Positions 1 through 9,003 of a stretch of 64,000 nt of DNA are shown here, piece by piece (position 1 is the stretch's first letter; the number at the start of each line of letters is the position of its first letter). A model generated the notes under the pieces. It was not told the origin of the DNA. It searched no databases and was given only the letters and a program-made list of their open reading frames with translations. A program made the position numbers and the translations under genes. This stretch comes from Methanobacteriota archaeon (GTDB lineage Archaea > Halobacteriota > Methanosarcinia > Methanosarcinales > Methanosarcinaceae): positions 1 to 64,000 of the forward strand of contig JAENZL010000017.1 in the NCBI GenBank assembly GCA_016841265.1. Direction: 5' to 3'.

Positions 1-19
1 CCTGTCGGCCTACGGCCTC

Positions 20-33
20 CGAGGAAGGGGACT
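20..33. repeat. 14-bp direct repeat flanking the first gene
   Basis: The sequence CGAGGAAGGGGACT occurs here and again at 727-740, on either side of the exported-protein gene at 112-699. Both copies sit next to a CGGAG/CTCCG-type sequence, so each may be part of a small stem. I see no gene in the first 111 bases. The role is unknown; it may be a degenerate intergenic repeat. Confidence 0.5.
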
Positions 34-111
34 CCTGCTGCGGAGGTTGAAAATTGGGGAAAAGCAGAACAGACAGGAGGGAAAAGGAGAGGGAAAAGAA
101 GGGTAACATTT

Positions 112-699
112 GTGACGGGATTTTTCCTGCTCTTTATTTTCGTATTTTCAATTCTGCTTCTGGCCGTTCCCGGACAGGCTGCGGGGGAAATTAGCGCGAA
201 CAGGAACATATCCGCAAACTACCTGGCTCCGGGGGATACTTTCAGGGTTACTGTTAACATGACTGCAGGTGCTGAACTGGTTGCCCCGGCTCTGGACGAA
301 AACCTGCCCGAAGGCTTGAGTATAAGGGAAGTCGAGGGGGATGGAACCATTTTCAAACCTCTCAAAGTTCAATGGGTCTGGATAGGGAGCTTTCCAGCCG
401 GAGGAAGCCGTTCTGTGGCCTATGAAGTAGAACTGTCCTTGAACACAAGTGAGGACACATACTCCATCAACGGGAATTTTTCGGCTTTCAAAGAGGAGCC
501 GGTCCCCCTCCAGGAAGACGGCGAGCTAACTGTTCCTGAACCTGAGTCAGAAGCTGAGTCAGAAACTGTATCTGAACCTGTGCCGGAAACTATCCCGAAA
601 GAGGACGGAGTCCTGCTTTATCCGGACTGGAGCTTCATATACATCCCTTACGTCCCGAACAATTCTTCAGTTAACAATGGACTTGACGGGGCAGCGTGA
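112..699 (+). CDS. Exported beta-sandwich protein (unnamed)
   Basis: This 195-residue protein starts at a GTG. Residues 1-23 form a clear signal peptide ending in GQAAG. Residues 30-130 look like one extracellular beta-sandwich domain of the DUF11 or archaeal surface-repeat kind (alternating hydrophobic strands, a GDTFRVTVNM strand and an LPEGLSI turn). Then comes a Pro/Glu/Ser linker (repeats of the PEPESEAESE type) and a short C-terminus without a membrane anchor. It is probably secreted or held on the cell surface by other proteins. NNS and NIS sequons suggest N-glycosylation is possible. No enzymatic motif is visible and no close partner is adjacent; RNase HII lies downstream on the opposite strand. 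The family assignment is tentative. Confidence 0.75.
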   Translation: MTGFFLLFIFVFSILLLAVPGQAAGEISANRNISANYLAPGDTFRVTVNMTAGAELVAPALDENLPEGLSIREVEGDGTIFKPLKVQWVWIGSFPAGGSRSVAYEVELSLNTSEDTYSINGNFSAFKEEPVPLQEDGELTVPEPESEAESETVSEPVPETIPKEDGVLLYPDWSFIYIPYVPNNSSVNNGLDGAA

Positions 700-785
700 A
701 CTACCCCTTACTGCCCCTTTCGGAGTCGAGGAAGGGGACTTCCCACCTGCAAAGTAAAAAATAGGATTGCTTTTAGTGAAAGAAT

Positions 786-1445
786 TCAGCTCTTCTTCAG
801 CTCAGCCCTTATATTGTTCACCGTTTGCCAGGACTGCCTGACAATTTCCGGGAATTCGCCCCCATGTTCTTTTCCCCATTTAAGCATGAAAGCTTTCGTT
901 TTCGGGTCAGAAGGGTATCCGCTCCCGAAATCCGCGCCCCATTCTGCTTTGAGTTCCTCGATCAGCTCATCCCGTCGGACCTTTGCGATGATGGATGCTG
1001 CCGAGGCAACGGGGTAAATGGCATCGGCCTGATGCCTGGAAATTATTTCGATTTCTTTCGCTTTTTCCGGGAAACTTTTTGCGTACTGTTTGCGCAGGTT
1101 TTCTCCAAAACGCTCGGCTTTCACGTCGGCGGCATCGACGTAGGCGATGTCAGGCTGGAGTTTTTCAAGGACCTTTGAAAAGCAGATAACCATGATCTCG
1201 TTCATGGTAAAGAGCTTCCGGAGTTCGTCGATCTGGGAGGGGCTGACTTCCACGACAAAGCATTCATCAGCATACTTCCTGATCTGGGTTTCTAGCTGCT
1301 CCCTTTTTTTCGGGGTCAGCTTCTTGGAATCCGCAACCCCGAGAACTTTCAAAGCGTGAGCTCTGGATTCATCTATTTTGACGCCTCCTATACACATGGG
1401 CCCGATTACGGGGCCTTTTCCGGCTTCATCAATTCCTGCGATCAT
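786..1445 (-). CDS. rnhB: Ribonuclease HII
   Basis: RNase HII cleaves the RNA strand of RNA-DNA hybrids and removes single ribonucleotides from DNA. The N-terminus carries the family signature GIDEAGKGPVIGP, whose Asp and Glu are catalytic. Further acidic residues occur in AYVDAADV and in the HQADAIYPVASAAS segment, as expected. The length of 219 residues fits archaeal single-domain enzymes. A TTG codon lies just upstream in frame (1446-1448), but the ATG at 1445 is the better start, with a GGAGG ribosome binding site about 13 nt before it. The gene stands alone and is divergent from the histidine kinase across a tandem-repeat spacer. Confidence 0.96.
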   Translation of the reverse strand: MIAGIDEAGKGPVIGPMCIGGVKIDESRAHALKVLGVADSKKLTPKKREQLETQIRKYADECFVVEVSPSQIDELRKLFTMNEIMVICFSKVLEKLQPDIAYVDAADVKAERFGENLRKQYAKSFPEKAKEIEIISRHQADAIYPVASAASIIAKVRRDELIEELKAEWGADFGSGYPSDPKTKAFMLKWGKEHGGEFPEIVRQSWQTVNNIRAELKKS

Positions 1446-1521
1446 CAAATGTATGCTGCCTCCTGAATAGGGGGAAAAGAAGGTTTTGTTTATTAAAGAT
1501 GTTTCCCTTCCTGAAAAAGGT

Positions 1522-1650
1522 TTATATCTCTGTCATATCTCTGTCATATCTCTGTCATATCTCTGTCATATCTCTGTCATATCTCGACCATATCTCTGTC
1601 ATATCTCGGTCATATATCTGCCATATCTCTGTCATATCTTTGTCCTACCT
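1522..1650. repeat. 11-bp tandem repeat array
   Basis: About eleven or twelve copies of CATATCTCTGT follow one another with single-base variants. The array fills the spacer between rnhB and the divergent histidine kinase. The period is close to one helical turn. A short reading frame through it only encodes the repeat (HISVIS-type residues) and is not taken as a gene. Confidence 0.95.
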
Positions 1651-1880
1651 CTTCCCTCCGGTCTCCTGAAAAACTACAATATATTTCACAACAAAATTTA
1701 TATCTGGTAATCCATATTCTATATATAAATATATACGGAGTCTCCAGCAACAAAATAATCAAATTTTCAAAATGTTGTCGATAATCTTACCTTTGATGAT
1801 GTCGATTATATTTTTTCGATCTTCTGCTTTAGATTTCAAGAGGCAGCAATATCAATAATTTATTCCCAAGGTGATGGCTC

Positions 1881-3380
1881 ATGGGCAACATGGCTCTGGA
1901 ACTTATAAGCGCTTTAATTCTCCTATCTATCATATTTTATGTATGGAGTTATGGGAAGAAAAGTGCGGAAATTTCCAGAAGCGGGTGTCTCCTGATTATC
2001 ACCGGTTTTTTTCTGATCTTCGTTGGCCGTCTGACGGACGCAGGCGATGATTTCTGGCTTCTGGAGGGGTACCTGGGAGGCACCGTTTATGAAACTGTCC
2101 TGGAAGATGTCCTGGGGGGAATAGTCGGCTACCTGTTGGTCGGAGCCGGACTGATTAAATGGATGCCTACGCTGTCAAGTGTTGAAACGTTAAAAAACGA
2201 AGTCTCGGAAAGGGAAATTGCCCAGGAGAAGCTGGGCAGGGAAAGGTCGCTTTTGTCCGGGCTGTTAAAATCAATTCCGGATGCTGTTTTTTTTAAGGAC
2301 GCTGAGGGGACTTACCTGGGATGCAATCCCGCTTTTTCAAAGCTTATGAGGAAGCCGGAAGAAGAGGTCGTCGGGAAGAAAGCCTGCGACCTTTACTCTG
2401 AAAGTATGGCAGGCTATATCGGGGAAGTTGATAAGGAATGCTTCGAAAAGGGGAAGGTCAGCACGGTTGAAAAGTGGATTGATTCCCCGGATAACAAACA
2501 CATCTTCCTGCAGACTGTCAGGGCTCCTCTTTATGATGAGGCAGGAAGCTTTATCGGTATTGTGGGGGTTAGCCGGGATATTACCGGAAAGAAACTGGCT
2601 GAAGAGGCGGTGTTAAAAGCCAGGCTTGCCGAAGATTCCAGCAAGACCAGGAACGAGTTCCTTTCCACAATGAGCCATGAACTTAGGACGCCCCTGAATT
2701 CTATTATAGGTTTTTCGGACCTGCTGCTTGAAGGCTCCTTCGGGACCCTAAATGAACGCCAGACCAAATATATTCAGAACGTACACAACAGCGGAAAGAG
2801 GCTCCTGAAAGTTATAAATGATATCCTTGACCTCTCCAAGGTTGAAGCTGGAAAAACAGAACTTGAACCCGAGACCTTTAAGGTTGCAAATGTACTGGAA
2901 GAAATCGAGAGAGTTTCCGGGCCGCGGGCATCCGCAAAGAAATTGACCCTGAAGTTCAGGGTTGACAAACGGCTCACAACTATCACTGCGGACAAAATGA
3001 GGTTCAAACAGGTCCTTTATAATCTCATAAGCAACGCCATCAAGTTCACGCCCGAAGGAGGGAACGTGACCGTCTCGGCGGAAAAGGCAGGCAATATGCT
3101 GCGGGTCTCAGTAGCGGATACCGGGATAGGGATCTCTAAAGAAGACCAGGAATACCTCTTCCAGCCTTTCAAGCAGCTCGACTACTTCCTGAACCGCCGC
3201 TATGAAGGGACAGGGCTCGGTCTGGCCCTGGTCAAAAGGTTCGTTGAAATGCACGGAGGAAAAGTCCGGGTAGAGAGCGAACCCGGAAAAGGCTCTGTTT
3301 TTACGTTCGAATTGCCTGTGGATGGACTTGTTTCTCCGCAGAACGCTTCCGCTTCGCAGGCCCCGCTAAATCTCTCATGA
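1881..3380 (+). CDS. Membrane PAS sensor histidine kinase
   Basis: This 499-residue protein has about three hydrophobic segments in the first 95 residues, then a linker helix, a PAS domain (about 125-245) and a complete kinase core. The phosphoacceptor H-box SHELRTPLNS places the active His near residue 266. The ATP-binding domain shows the N-box NLISNAIKFTP, the G1 box DTGIGIS and the G2 box GTGLGLAL. All catalytic motifs are intact, so it should autophosphorylate. No receiver domain or response regulator is adjacent, so its partner is encoded elsewhere. The start is supported by AAGGTGAT a few bases upstream; an ATG three codons later is a weaker alternative. The signal sensed by the PAS or membrane part is not evident. 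Confidence 0.93.
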   Translation: MGNMALELISALILLSIIFYVWSYGKKSAEISRSGCLLIITGFFLIFVGRLTDAGDDFWLLEGYLGGTVYETVLEDVLGGIVGYLLVGAGLIKWMPTLSSVETLKNEVSEREIAQEKLGRERSLLSGLLKSIPDAVFFKDAEGTYLGCNPAFSKLMRKPEEEVVGKKACDLYSESMAGYIGEVDKECFEKGKVSTVEKWIDSPDNKHIFLQTVRAPLYDEAGSFIGIVGVSRDITGKKLAEEAVLKARLAEDSSKTRNEFLSTMSHELRTPLNSIIGFSDLLLEGSFGTLNERQTKYIQNVHNSGKRLLKVINDILDLSKVEAGKTELEPETFKVANVLEEIERVSGPRASAKKLTLKFRVDKRLTTITADKMRFKQVLYNLISNAIKFTPEGGNVTVSAEKAGNMLRVSVADTGIGISKEDQEYLFQPFKQLDYFLNRRYEGTGLGLALVKRFVEMHGGKVRVESEPGKGSVFTFELPVDGLVSPQNASASQAPLNLS

Positions 3381-3416
3381 AATCTCTCATGAAATCTCTC
3401 ATGAAATCTCTCATGA
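3368..3416. repeat. 12-bp tandem repeat over a stop codon
   Basis: Four copies of AAATCTCTCATG run from the last codons of the histidine kinase into the spacer. The stop codon of the kinase (TGA, 3378-3380) lies in the first copy, so the repeat has grown at the very end of the gene. Confidence 0.9.
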
Positions 3417-3514
3417 GCATTTTTGTACTTTATTGGGGTTGGGGGAACAAAAACATTAAATCTGAAGTTGATTATTTTTGGGGTTAAGTTAGCTAGAGAT
3501 GAGATGAATTCCAC

Positions 3515-5143
3515 ATGCCGATAATAACCTTGCATTACGAAGACCTTGAAAAACTCACAGGAACCGATAAGGAAACCATCATCGAAAGGGTGCCCATGAT
3601 TGGAGCCGATATTGAAAGGATCGAAGACGAGTCCATTGATATCGAGTTCTTCCCGGACAGGCCGGACCTCTACAGCGTGGAGGGGGTTGCCCGGGCCATG
3701 CGGGGTTTCCTGGGCCTCGAGACCGGGCTTCCCGAGTACGGGGCAAAGCCTTATGAGGTCTCCATTACCGTCAGCGAGGAGATTTTAAAGATCAGGCCTT
3801 TCCTTGGCTGTGCTATTGTCCGGGGTGTTAAGTTCAATTCGGAATCCATAAAGTCCCTGATGGACCTGCAGGAAGACCTGCACTGGGGGCTTGGCAGGAA
3901 CCGGAAAAAGGTTTCTATCGGGGTGCACGACCTTTCGAACGTGACCCCTCCATTCAGGTACACCGCCGTTGAGCCGGGTTTCGAGTTCGTGCCCCTGGAT
4001 TACACCGAAAAAATGAGTATGACCGAGATCCTGGAAAAGCACCCCAAAGGCACGCGCTTTGCTCATCTCGTGAAGGACTTTGAGAAATACCCAATCATCT
4101 TTGACTCGGAGGACAATGTCCTTTCCTTCCCGCCCATCATCAACGGGACCCTAACCAGCGTGACCGAAGCCACAACCGAGCTTTTCATTGACGTAACAGG
4201 GCTTGGGGAAGCCGTCTACACAGCCCTGAACATCGTGGTCACAGCCCTTGCCGAGCGCGGCGGGCAGGTCGAGTTTGTCAGGATCATCCGGCCCGAAGGC
4301 GAAGAAATGGTTCTTCCGGACCTCTCCCCCGAAACCAGGACCCTTACCCGGAGTGAGGTTAACTCCCTTATCGGCATGGACTTCTCCGTGGAAGAGATCG
4401 TAAAGCAACTTGAGAGGATGCGCTGTGGGGCAAAAGCCCTGGACGATGAAACGATCGAAGTTAAGGTCCCCGCTTACAGGGCGGATATCCTGCATAACTT
4501 CGACCTTATCGAGGACATAGCAGTTGGTTTCGGCTATGACAACATCGAGATCAAGGTCCCTGAGACTTACACCGTCGGAAAATCCCACCCCACCTCCCTC
4601 ATGCGTTCCGCATTGAACGAGATCATTGTGGGGCTTGGCTACTACGAGGTTATGCCTTTCACCCTAACCAGTGAAAAAGTCCATTTCGAAAACATGCGCA
4701 GGCCAAAGACCGATGATGTGACTCATGTCCTCCACCCGATAAGTGAGGACCAGACCCTGGTCAGGACAACCCTGCTCCCGAACCTCATAGAAATCCTCTC
4801 CCTGAACCAGCACCGGGAACTTCCCCAGAAGATATTTGAGGTCGGAGAAGTCGTGGTCAACGAAAAAACCGGGCAGCACGCGGCAGCCGTCTCCATTCAC
4901 CCGCAGGCAAACTTCACGGAAATCTACGAGGTCGTGGACGCCCTCATGCGGGAACTGATGCTTGACTACGAAGTAAAAGAATCCGAAGACCCGGCTTTCC
5001 TTGAAGGCAGAAGGGCCGATGTCTATGTCAAAGGCAAAAAGATAGGGGTTTTCGGGGAATTCCACCCCGAGGTCATTAGCAACTTTGAACTTGGCTATGC
5101 CGTTGTAGGCTTCGAGTTCGATCTGGCCGACCTTATTTCTTAA
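3515..5143 (+). CDS. pheT: Phenylalanyl-tRNA synthetase beta subunit
   Basis: This is the beta chain of the alpha2-beta2 enzyme that charges tRNA-Phe. At 542 residues it has the short archaeal form, without the N-terminal tRNA-binding EMAP-like and C-terminal anticodon-binding modules of bacterial PheT. The N-terminal signature [13 protein letters not shown] (about 46-58) is typical. The B3/B4 editing region follows, then a B5 domain (about 270-345) and the catalytically inactive class II synthetase fold ([22 protein letters not shown] onward, then [15 protein letters not shown]). The alpha subunit gene pheS is not in the window. The gene ends in a run of T-rich sequence (5143-5180) of the kind used for archaeal transcription termination. 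Confidence 0.97.
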   Translation: MPIITLHYEDLEKLTGTDKETIIERVPMIGADIERIEDESIDIEFFPDRPDLYSVEGVARAMRGFLGLETGLPEYGAKPYEVSITVSEEILKIRPFLGCAIVRGVKFNSESIKSLMDLQEDLHWGLGRNRKKVSIGVHDLSNVTPPFRYTAVEPGFEFVPLDYTEKMSMTEILEKHPKGTRFAHLVKDFEKYPIIFDSEDNVLSFPPIINGTLTSVTEATTELFIDVTGLGEAVYTALNIVVTALAERGGQVEFVRIIRPEGEEMVLPDLSPETRTLTRSEVNSLIGMDFSVEEIVKQLERMRCGAKALDDETIEVKVPAYRADILHNFDLIEDIAVGFGYDNIEIKVPETYTVGKSHPTSLMRSALNEIIVGLGYYEVMPFTLTSEKVHFENMRRPKTDDVTHVLHPISEDQTLVRTTLLPNLIEILSLNQHRELPQKIFEVGEVVVNEKTGQHAAAVSIHPQANFTEIYEVVDALMRELMLDYEVKESEDPAFLEGRRADVYVKGKKIGVFGEFHPEVISNFELGYAVVGFEFDLADLIS

Positions 5144-5181
5144 TTTTTTTAAATTTTTTATTTTTTTGGTTTCTTTGTTTT
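5143..5181 (+). terminator. T-rich terminator after pheT
   Basis: Several runs of five to seven T residues follow directly on the pheT stop codon. Archaeal RNA polymerase terminates at such runs without needing a stem. The convergent gene downstream starts its own 3' end at 5228. Confidence 0.55.
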
Positions 5182-5227
5182 TTGATTAAAAAAATTGAGA
5201 AACCAACCCAACTTTTTTCTTTTTTTG

Positions 5228-5863
5228 TCACCCTATCGTTTTCTCTCTCAACAGTTTTTCCATCTCTGTCGCGAGCAGCTTTGCTTTGGAAAGGTCCTCC
5301 GTTTCCAGCAGCCGGACCAGGAGCTCCTGCAGCTGCTCTCTCAATAATTCAAGGTCTTCGAGGGCAAGGGAGAGTTCGTAGTGAAGAGTCCCGAGGCTTT
5401 TTATTTCCATGAAACCGGCAAGCTTTTCCTTGCTGGCCCTGACCTGGAGGAGGGTTTCAGGGGAGTTCAGGTCAACGTCGTATTCTTCTTCGAAATCCCC
5501 TTTCAGAAGTGTTTTCAACCACCTCACATTCCGGACATGGCTCATAAAGGGGCTGACTTCCCTGTACTCGTAGTCTCCGCTAACCTTTCCGACAATCACT
5601 TCGTTCCGGGTCTTGAGCGGGACGGCTACAAAATCCCCCAGCCTGAGCTCTTTTATGAAGCTATTAATTTCCCCTGCCCACGTTTCGCAGCGTTCTTCCT
5701 GCATTCCGGGGTATTTTTCAAGCATTAACTGTTTTACCTGCGCTTTATTTTCGGTACGTGAGAAATCCGGAAATTCGGACCACCCTATGGTTATCACTTT
5801 GTTTTCCAGCATCGCTTCTTCGTCTTCTAACGTGCCTGCGGCTTTGAGTAACCAGAGATTCAT
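5228..5863 (-). CDS. EVE/PUA-like domain protein (restriction-enzyme N-terminal type)
   Basis: This 211-residue protein resembles the EVE/PUA-like N-terminal module found in Mrr- and McrB-type restriction proteins. Visible hallmarks are MNLWLLKAAG at the N-terminus, IGWSEFPD, LGDFVAVPLK, a GKVSGDYEY strand and HVRNVRWLK. In that family the module recognises modified bases in DNA or RNA. Here it is followed only by a long leucine-rich helix (about 150-211) that may mediate dimerisation; no nuclease or NTPase domain follows. It could be a stand-alone modification reader or the remnant of a larger restriction protein. The gene is monocistronic and convergent with pheT. Confidence 0.7.
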   Translation of the reverse strand: MNLWLLKAAGTLEDEEAMLENKVITIGWSEFPDFSRTENKAQVKQLMLEKYPGMQEERCETWAGEINSFIKELRLGDFVAVPLKTRNEVIVGKVSGDYEYREVSPFMSHVRNVRWLKTLLKGDFEEEYDVDLNSPETLLQVRASKEKLAGFMEIKSLGTLHYELSLALEDLELLREQLQELLVRLLETEDLSKAKLLATEMEKLLREKTIG

Positions 5864-5942
5864 ATTTTACCTCCCCTTTACCGGGTTTTTTTCCTGATCT
5901 GATATGATTCCCGAATACGTTTGCACTGGTAATTAATTATTT

Positions 5943-5979
5943 CTCTCCCACAAACTCTCCCACAAACTCTCCCACAAAT
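5943..5979. repeat. 12-bp tandem repeat
   Basis: Three copies of CTCTCCCACAAA lie between the divergent EVE-like and DUF429 genes. They fall in the shared promoter region. Confidence 0.85.
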
Positions 5980-6022
5980 CCTGAATAAATCTTTAAACAG
6001 GAATCCCATAAAACATGTAAGC

Positions 6023-6964
6023 ATGAATAAAAAGGTCTTTGTGGGCGTGGATGGCTGCAGTGCGGGCTGGTTTGCCGTATTTCTGGCAGAGTCAGATAGT
6101 GATGGATGTGATAGGGGTAACTGCACTTTGGAGAAATACAGCTGGGAACCGGGCGTTTTCCCCGAGTTTTCCGCCCTCTGGGATTTTCTGAAAAGCAATT
6201 ATGAAGCTTATGAGCCCCTGATCCTGATCGACATCCCCATCGGACTGAAATCCGGGGGTAGCGGGGAGAGGCTCTCGGACCTCGGCGCCCGGAAAATTCT
6301 AAAGGCCCGGAAGTCCAGTATCTTTCCCGTACCCTGCCGAGAAGCGGTTTATGCGGAAACTTACGGGCAGGCCTGCGAGATCAATGAGAAACTTACGGGA
6401 AAGCGTATCTCGAAACAGGCCTGGAACATTCTTCCCCGAATCCGGGACGTTGACGGTTTCCTTATCAGCAGTCTGGAAAGCAGAGGTAAGAGTGCGGGTG
6501 CGGGTGAGAGTGAGGGTGAGAATGAGGGTGAGAGTGAGGGTGAGAATGAGGGTGCGGCTGTCAGGGACTTGATATGGGAAACAGGGCCGGAAATCTGTTT
6601 CCAGGCTTTTGCCGGCCGGCCTATGAAGTATTCGAAGAAGAAAGAAGAGGGTTTTCTTGAGAGAAAGGAGGTCCTGAAAAAGATTGAGAAAATCCTCAAA
6701 AAGATCGGGCCGTTAGCTAATGAAACGTTTGAGGATCAGGCGCTTGTTTATGAGATTCTCGAAACTGCCCTTTCAAGATACAGGCGAAAGGATGTGGCAA
6801 GGGACGACATCCTTGACGCCCTTGTAGCGGCTTTCACGGCAAAAATAGGGTACAGGTATGGGTTTGAGTTTGTGCCTGCTGACCCGGAAACGGATGCTGA
6901 GGGACTAAGGATCCAGCTGGTTTACTGCAACTATTTTGAAAAAGTAGCGGACTTCCGGGCCTGA
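6023..6964 (+). CDS. DUF429 family protein
   Basis: This 313-residue protein has the DUF429 pattern: an N-terminal VGVDGCSAGWF motif with an acidic residue on the first strand, ILIDIPIGL as a second acidic strand, then the RKSSIFPVPCREAVY segment and a C-terminal DDILDALVAAFTA helix. The layout resembles an RNase H-like or actin-like fold, and a nucleic-acid function has been suspected for such proteins, but none is established here. Between about residues 160 and 178 the protein carries a low-complexity insert of alternating GES and GEN triplets encoded by a hexanucleotide-like DNA repeat (about 6500-6560). That insert is probably a recent expansion in a surface loop. Confidence 0.8.
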   Translation: MNKKVFVGVDGCSAGWFAVFLAESDSDGCDRGNCTLEKYSWEPGVFPEFSALWDFLKSNYEAYEPLILIDIPIGLKSGGSGERLSDLGARKILKARKSSIFPVPCREAVYAETYGQACEINEKLTGKRISKQAWNILPRIRDVDGFLISSLESRGKSAGAGESEGENEGESEGENEGAAVRDLIWETGPEICFQAFAGRPMKYSKKKEEGFLERKEVLKKIEKILKKIGPLANETFEDQALVYEILETALSRYRRKDVARDDILDALVAAFTAKIGYRYGFEFVPADPETDAEGLRIQLVYCNYFEKVADFRA

Positions 6965-6968
6965 AAGC

Positions 6969-7763
6969 TCAAATGAACTCTTTTTCATCCAGCGGTTCCG
7001 ACATTTCCATGTAGTGGGTGAAAAGTTCCTTTCCCCACCTCAAAGCCTCTTCCTCGAAGCACAGGAGTATCTGATCCCTCAATTTTCCGTCATTTTCCAT
7101 AAGCTTGAGGGCCATGAACCGGTCTGTCACGACTATGGAGGGCAATTTTACCGGCTTACGGCAGATAAGGAGCTTTGAATTTTCCAGCCTTGATAACTGT
7201 CCGGCTTCTTGCGGAAAATCCTTAAACAGACGTTCTGCAACGATTTCCGTCATGCAAAGGGTCATTTCCGCACTTTTCTCCACAAGGCTTGCATAGAGTT
7301 CGGGGGATTCGGGATGGAAATAAGAAACGAAGGTGCAGATTTTTTTTGAACTCGTTATATTTTCCAGGAACAGGTCCGGGGTCTCAAACATGTGCTCTGC
7401 ATTGGGTTCCAGGATCTCATACCTGCCCAGTTCTTCAATCCTGTCCAGCAGGAAGTCAGGGATCGGGCTCAGGTCGTGGCTTACCCAGTAATCAATGTGC
7501 TCTTCCAGAACTTCCAGTGTACCCAGGAGGTGCTGCATGTTTTCAACTATTATTTCCCCGATTTCCGATAACCTGTATGACCTGTTTTTTTCGATTATCA
7601 GATTGGCATTTTTCATTCTTTTAATATGGGGCTGTATCGAAGCGGCGTTGACGCTAAGTGACTCCTTAATTTCATCGATATTTTTCGGGCCTTCTTTCAG
7701 GAGAAGGAGAAGGTCTTTCCTCCTCTCGGAAAGGAGGGCAAGGTCAATAAGAGGCTGTGTCAT
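6969..7763 (-). CDS. FilR1-like winged-helix regulator (DUF1724)
   Basis: This 264-residue transcription factor begins with a winged helix-turn-helix of the ArsR kind (about 10-75; KNIDEIKESLSVNAASIQPHIKRMK is the helix-turn-helix). The middle and C-terminal part (about 125-250) matches the methanogenesis regulatory protein FilR1 domain, with SYFHPESPELYASLVEKS and VVTDRFMALKLMENDG as visible landmarks. Methanosarcina genomes hold many such regulators, including the Msr proteins that control methyltransferase genes. The target is unknown; no methanogenesis gene is adjacent. It is convergent with the DUF429 gene, four bases apart. Confidence 0.85.
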   Translation of the reverse strand: MTQPLIDLALLSERRKDLLLLLKEGPKNIDEIKESLSVNAASIQPHIKRMKNANLIIEKNRSYRLSEIGEIIVENMQHLLGTLEVLEEHIDYWVSHDLSPIPDFLLDRIEELGRYEILEPNAEHMFETPDLFLENITSSKKICTFVSYFHPESPELYASLVEKSAEMTLCMTEIVAERLFKDFPQEAGQLSRLENSKLLICRKPVKLPSIVVTDRFMALKLMENDGKLRDQILLCFEEEALRWGKELFTHYMEMSEPLDEKEFI

Positions 7764-8099
7764 TTGTTCTCACTTTTCGGGCACCTGCCTTCTTGTTTGT
7801 TTATATTTAAAAAACTTTATCGTTTCCTCCATTAATTATCCGTCTATTCATATTTATTATTTTTTACATGTTTGGGTGTTTAAGGGGGGTGTGGGAAATA
7901 AAGACACAATCGTCAAGACTTGCGATGCAGGAAACAAAGTTCTATTTGCAATAATACAAAAAAAGGGACAAGAAAATATAATAAGTAAACAGAATAAGGA
8001 ACTTTAACATAGTTCCTCTACATTTACTTCACGTTTACTTCACGTTTACTTCATCTTCCTCTGTCTTCTTCCATATCCACCGCTGCCAGGAATGCTGCG
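7764..8099. other. Gene-free AT-rich spacer
   Basis: No coding region is supported here. The left part holds T-rich sequence upstream of the FilR1-like gene. Near 8018-8052 there is a three-copy repeat around TTTACTTCACG just before the next gene. Confidence 0.6.
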
Positions 8100-8906
8100 G
8101 TGAAAATTGCTGCATTGAAAGCTGCTGCGGTGAAAATTGCTGCATTGAAAGCTGCTACGGTGAGTACTCTGAACACGGACAAAAACTGGCCTGATAATTT
8201 TATCAACTCTGCCGAAATTGAATTCATCCTGGTCCCTGAGGGAGAATTTGACATGGGTTCCCCAATCCGGGAAAAGCGCAGGAAGCTCTGGGAGAGTCCC
8301 GTGCACAGGGTGAAGCTCGAAAGGCCCTTTTACCTGGGTAAATACCCTGTCACCCAGGCCCAGTGGCAAAGAATCATGGGAAATAACCCTTCATTTTTTA
8401 GGGGAGAGAGCCTCCCTGTTGAAAGTATCTCCTGGGAAGAGGTGCAGGAATTTCTAAGGAAACTGAATGAAATGGAAAACACATGTATTTACCGCCTTCC
8501 TACCGAAGCTGAATGGGAATTCGCAGCAAGGGCCGGGACGACGACCGGCTACTCCTTCGGGGAAGAGGCCCCGGAACTTTACGAATACGCCTGGTTCCTT
8601 AAAAATTCCGGGCTCAATACTCACCTTGTTGGCCTGAAAAAGCCCAACCCCTGGGGTTTTTACGACATGTATGGAAACGTCGGGGAATGGGTGCAGGACG
8701 AGTACCACATCAGCTACAAAGGCGCTCCCTCGGACGGAAAGGCCTGGGAAACCCCCCTTTCTGCAGCCATATCAAAGCCTGTCAGGGTCAGGCGGGGAGG
8801 AGGCTGGAACGGGAATGCCGGGTGTTGCAGGTCGGCAGAGAGGCTTTTTGCGGCTCAGGACCGGCGTTTCAACAGCCTGGGGTTCAGGGTGGCAAAGGAA
8901 TTGTGA
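8100..8906 (+). CDS. Formylglycine-generating-enzyme-like (SUMF1 fold) protein
   Basis: This protein of up to 268 residues carries one FGE-sulfatase domain. Landmarks are FILVPEGEFDMGS (about 38-50), YPVTQAQWQRIMG, YRLPTEAEWEFAARAG, GFYDMYGNVGEWV, RRGGGWN and the end motif NSLGFRVAKEL. In the family, true formylglycine-generating enzymes oxidise a sulfatase Cys using a copper-binding Cys pair. This protein has an adjacent CC near the C-terminus in a different context, and no sulfatase gene is nearby, so another role is likely. The assigned GTG start is uncertain: residues 1-20 come from a repeated 27-bp unit (KIAALKAA twice), and the conserved domain begins only near residue 35. The frame stays open upstream without a better start. 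Confidence 0.8.
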   Translation: MKIAALKAAAVKIAALKAATVSTLNTDKNWPDNFINSAEIEFILVPEGEFDMGSPIREKRRKLWESPVHRVKLERPFYLGKYPVTQAQWQRIMGNNPSFFRGESLPVESISWEEVQEFLRKLNEMENTCIYRLPTEAEWEFAARAGTTTGYSFGEEAPELYEYAWFLKNSGLNTHLVGLKKPNPWGFYDMYGNVGEWVQDEYHISYKGAPSDGKAWETPLSAAISKPVRVRRGGGWNGNAGCCRSAERLFAAQDRRFNSLGFRVAKEL

Positions 8907-8969
8907 AGCGGCTGAATTTTTGATGCCGGCAAATAAGGTAGCCGGATTTAAGAAAATGAGATTCCTGTT

Positions 8970-8999
8970 CCCTGAAAAAGGGAATGCAGGAAAAGGTTC
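8970..8999. terminator. Stem-loop between convergent genes
   Basis: A near-perfect inverted repeat (TTCCCT, loop, AAGGGAA, with CCTG/CAGG outside) lies just after the FGE-like gene and before the 3' end of the opposing lipoprotein gene. It may end both transcripts. Confidence 0.5.
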
Positions 9000-9003
9000 G
9001 AAA

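Noticed and set aside
1486-1710. 74-codon plus-strand frame
   Set aside because: It encodes only the 11-bp tandem repeat (HISVIS-type residues) and has no protein-like features.
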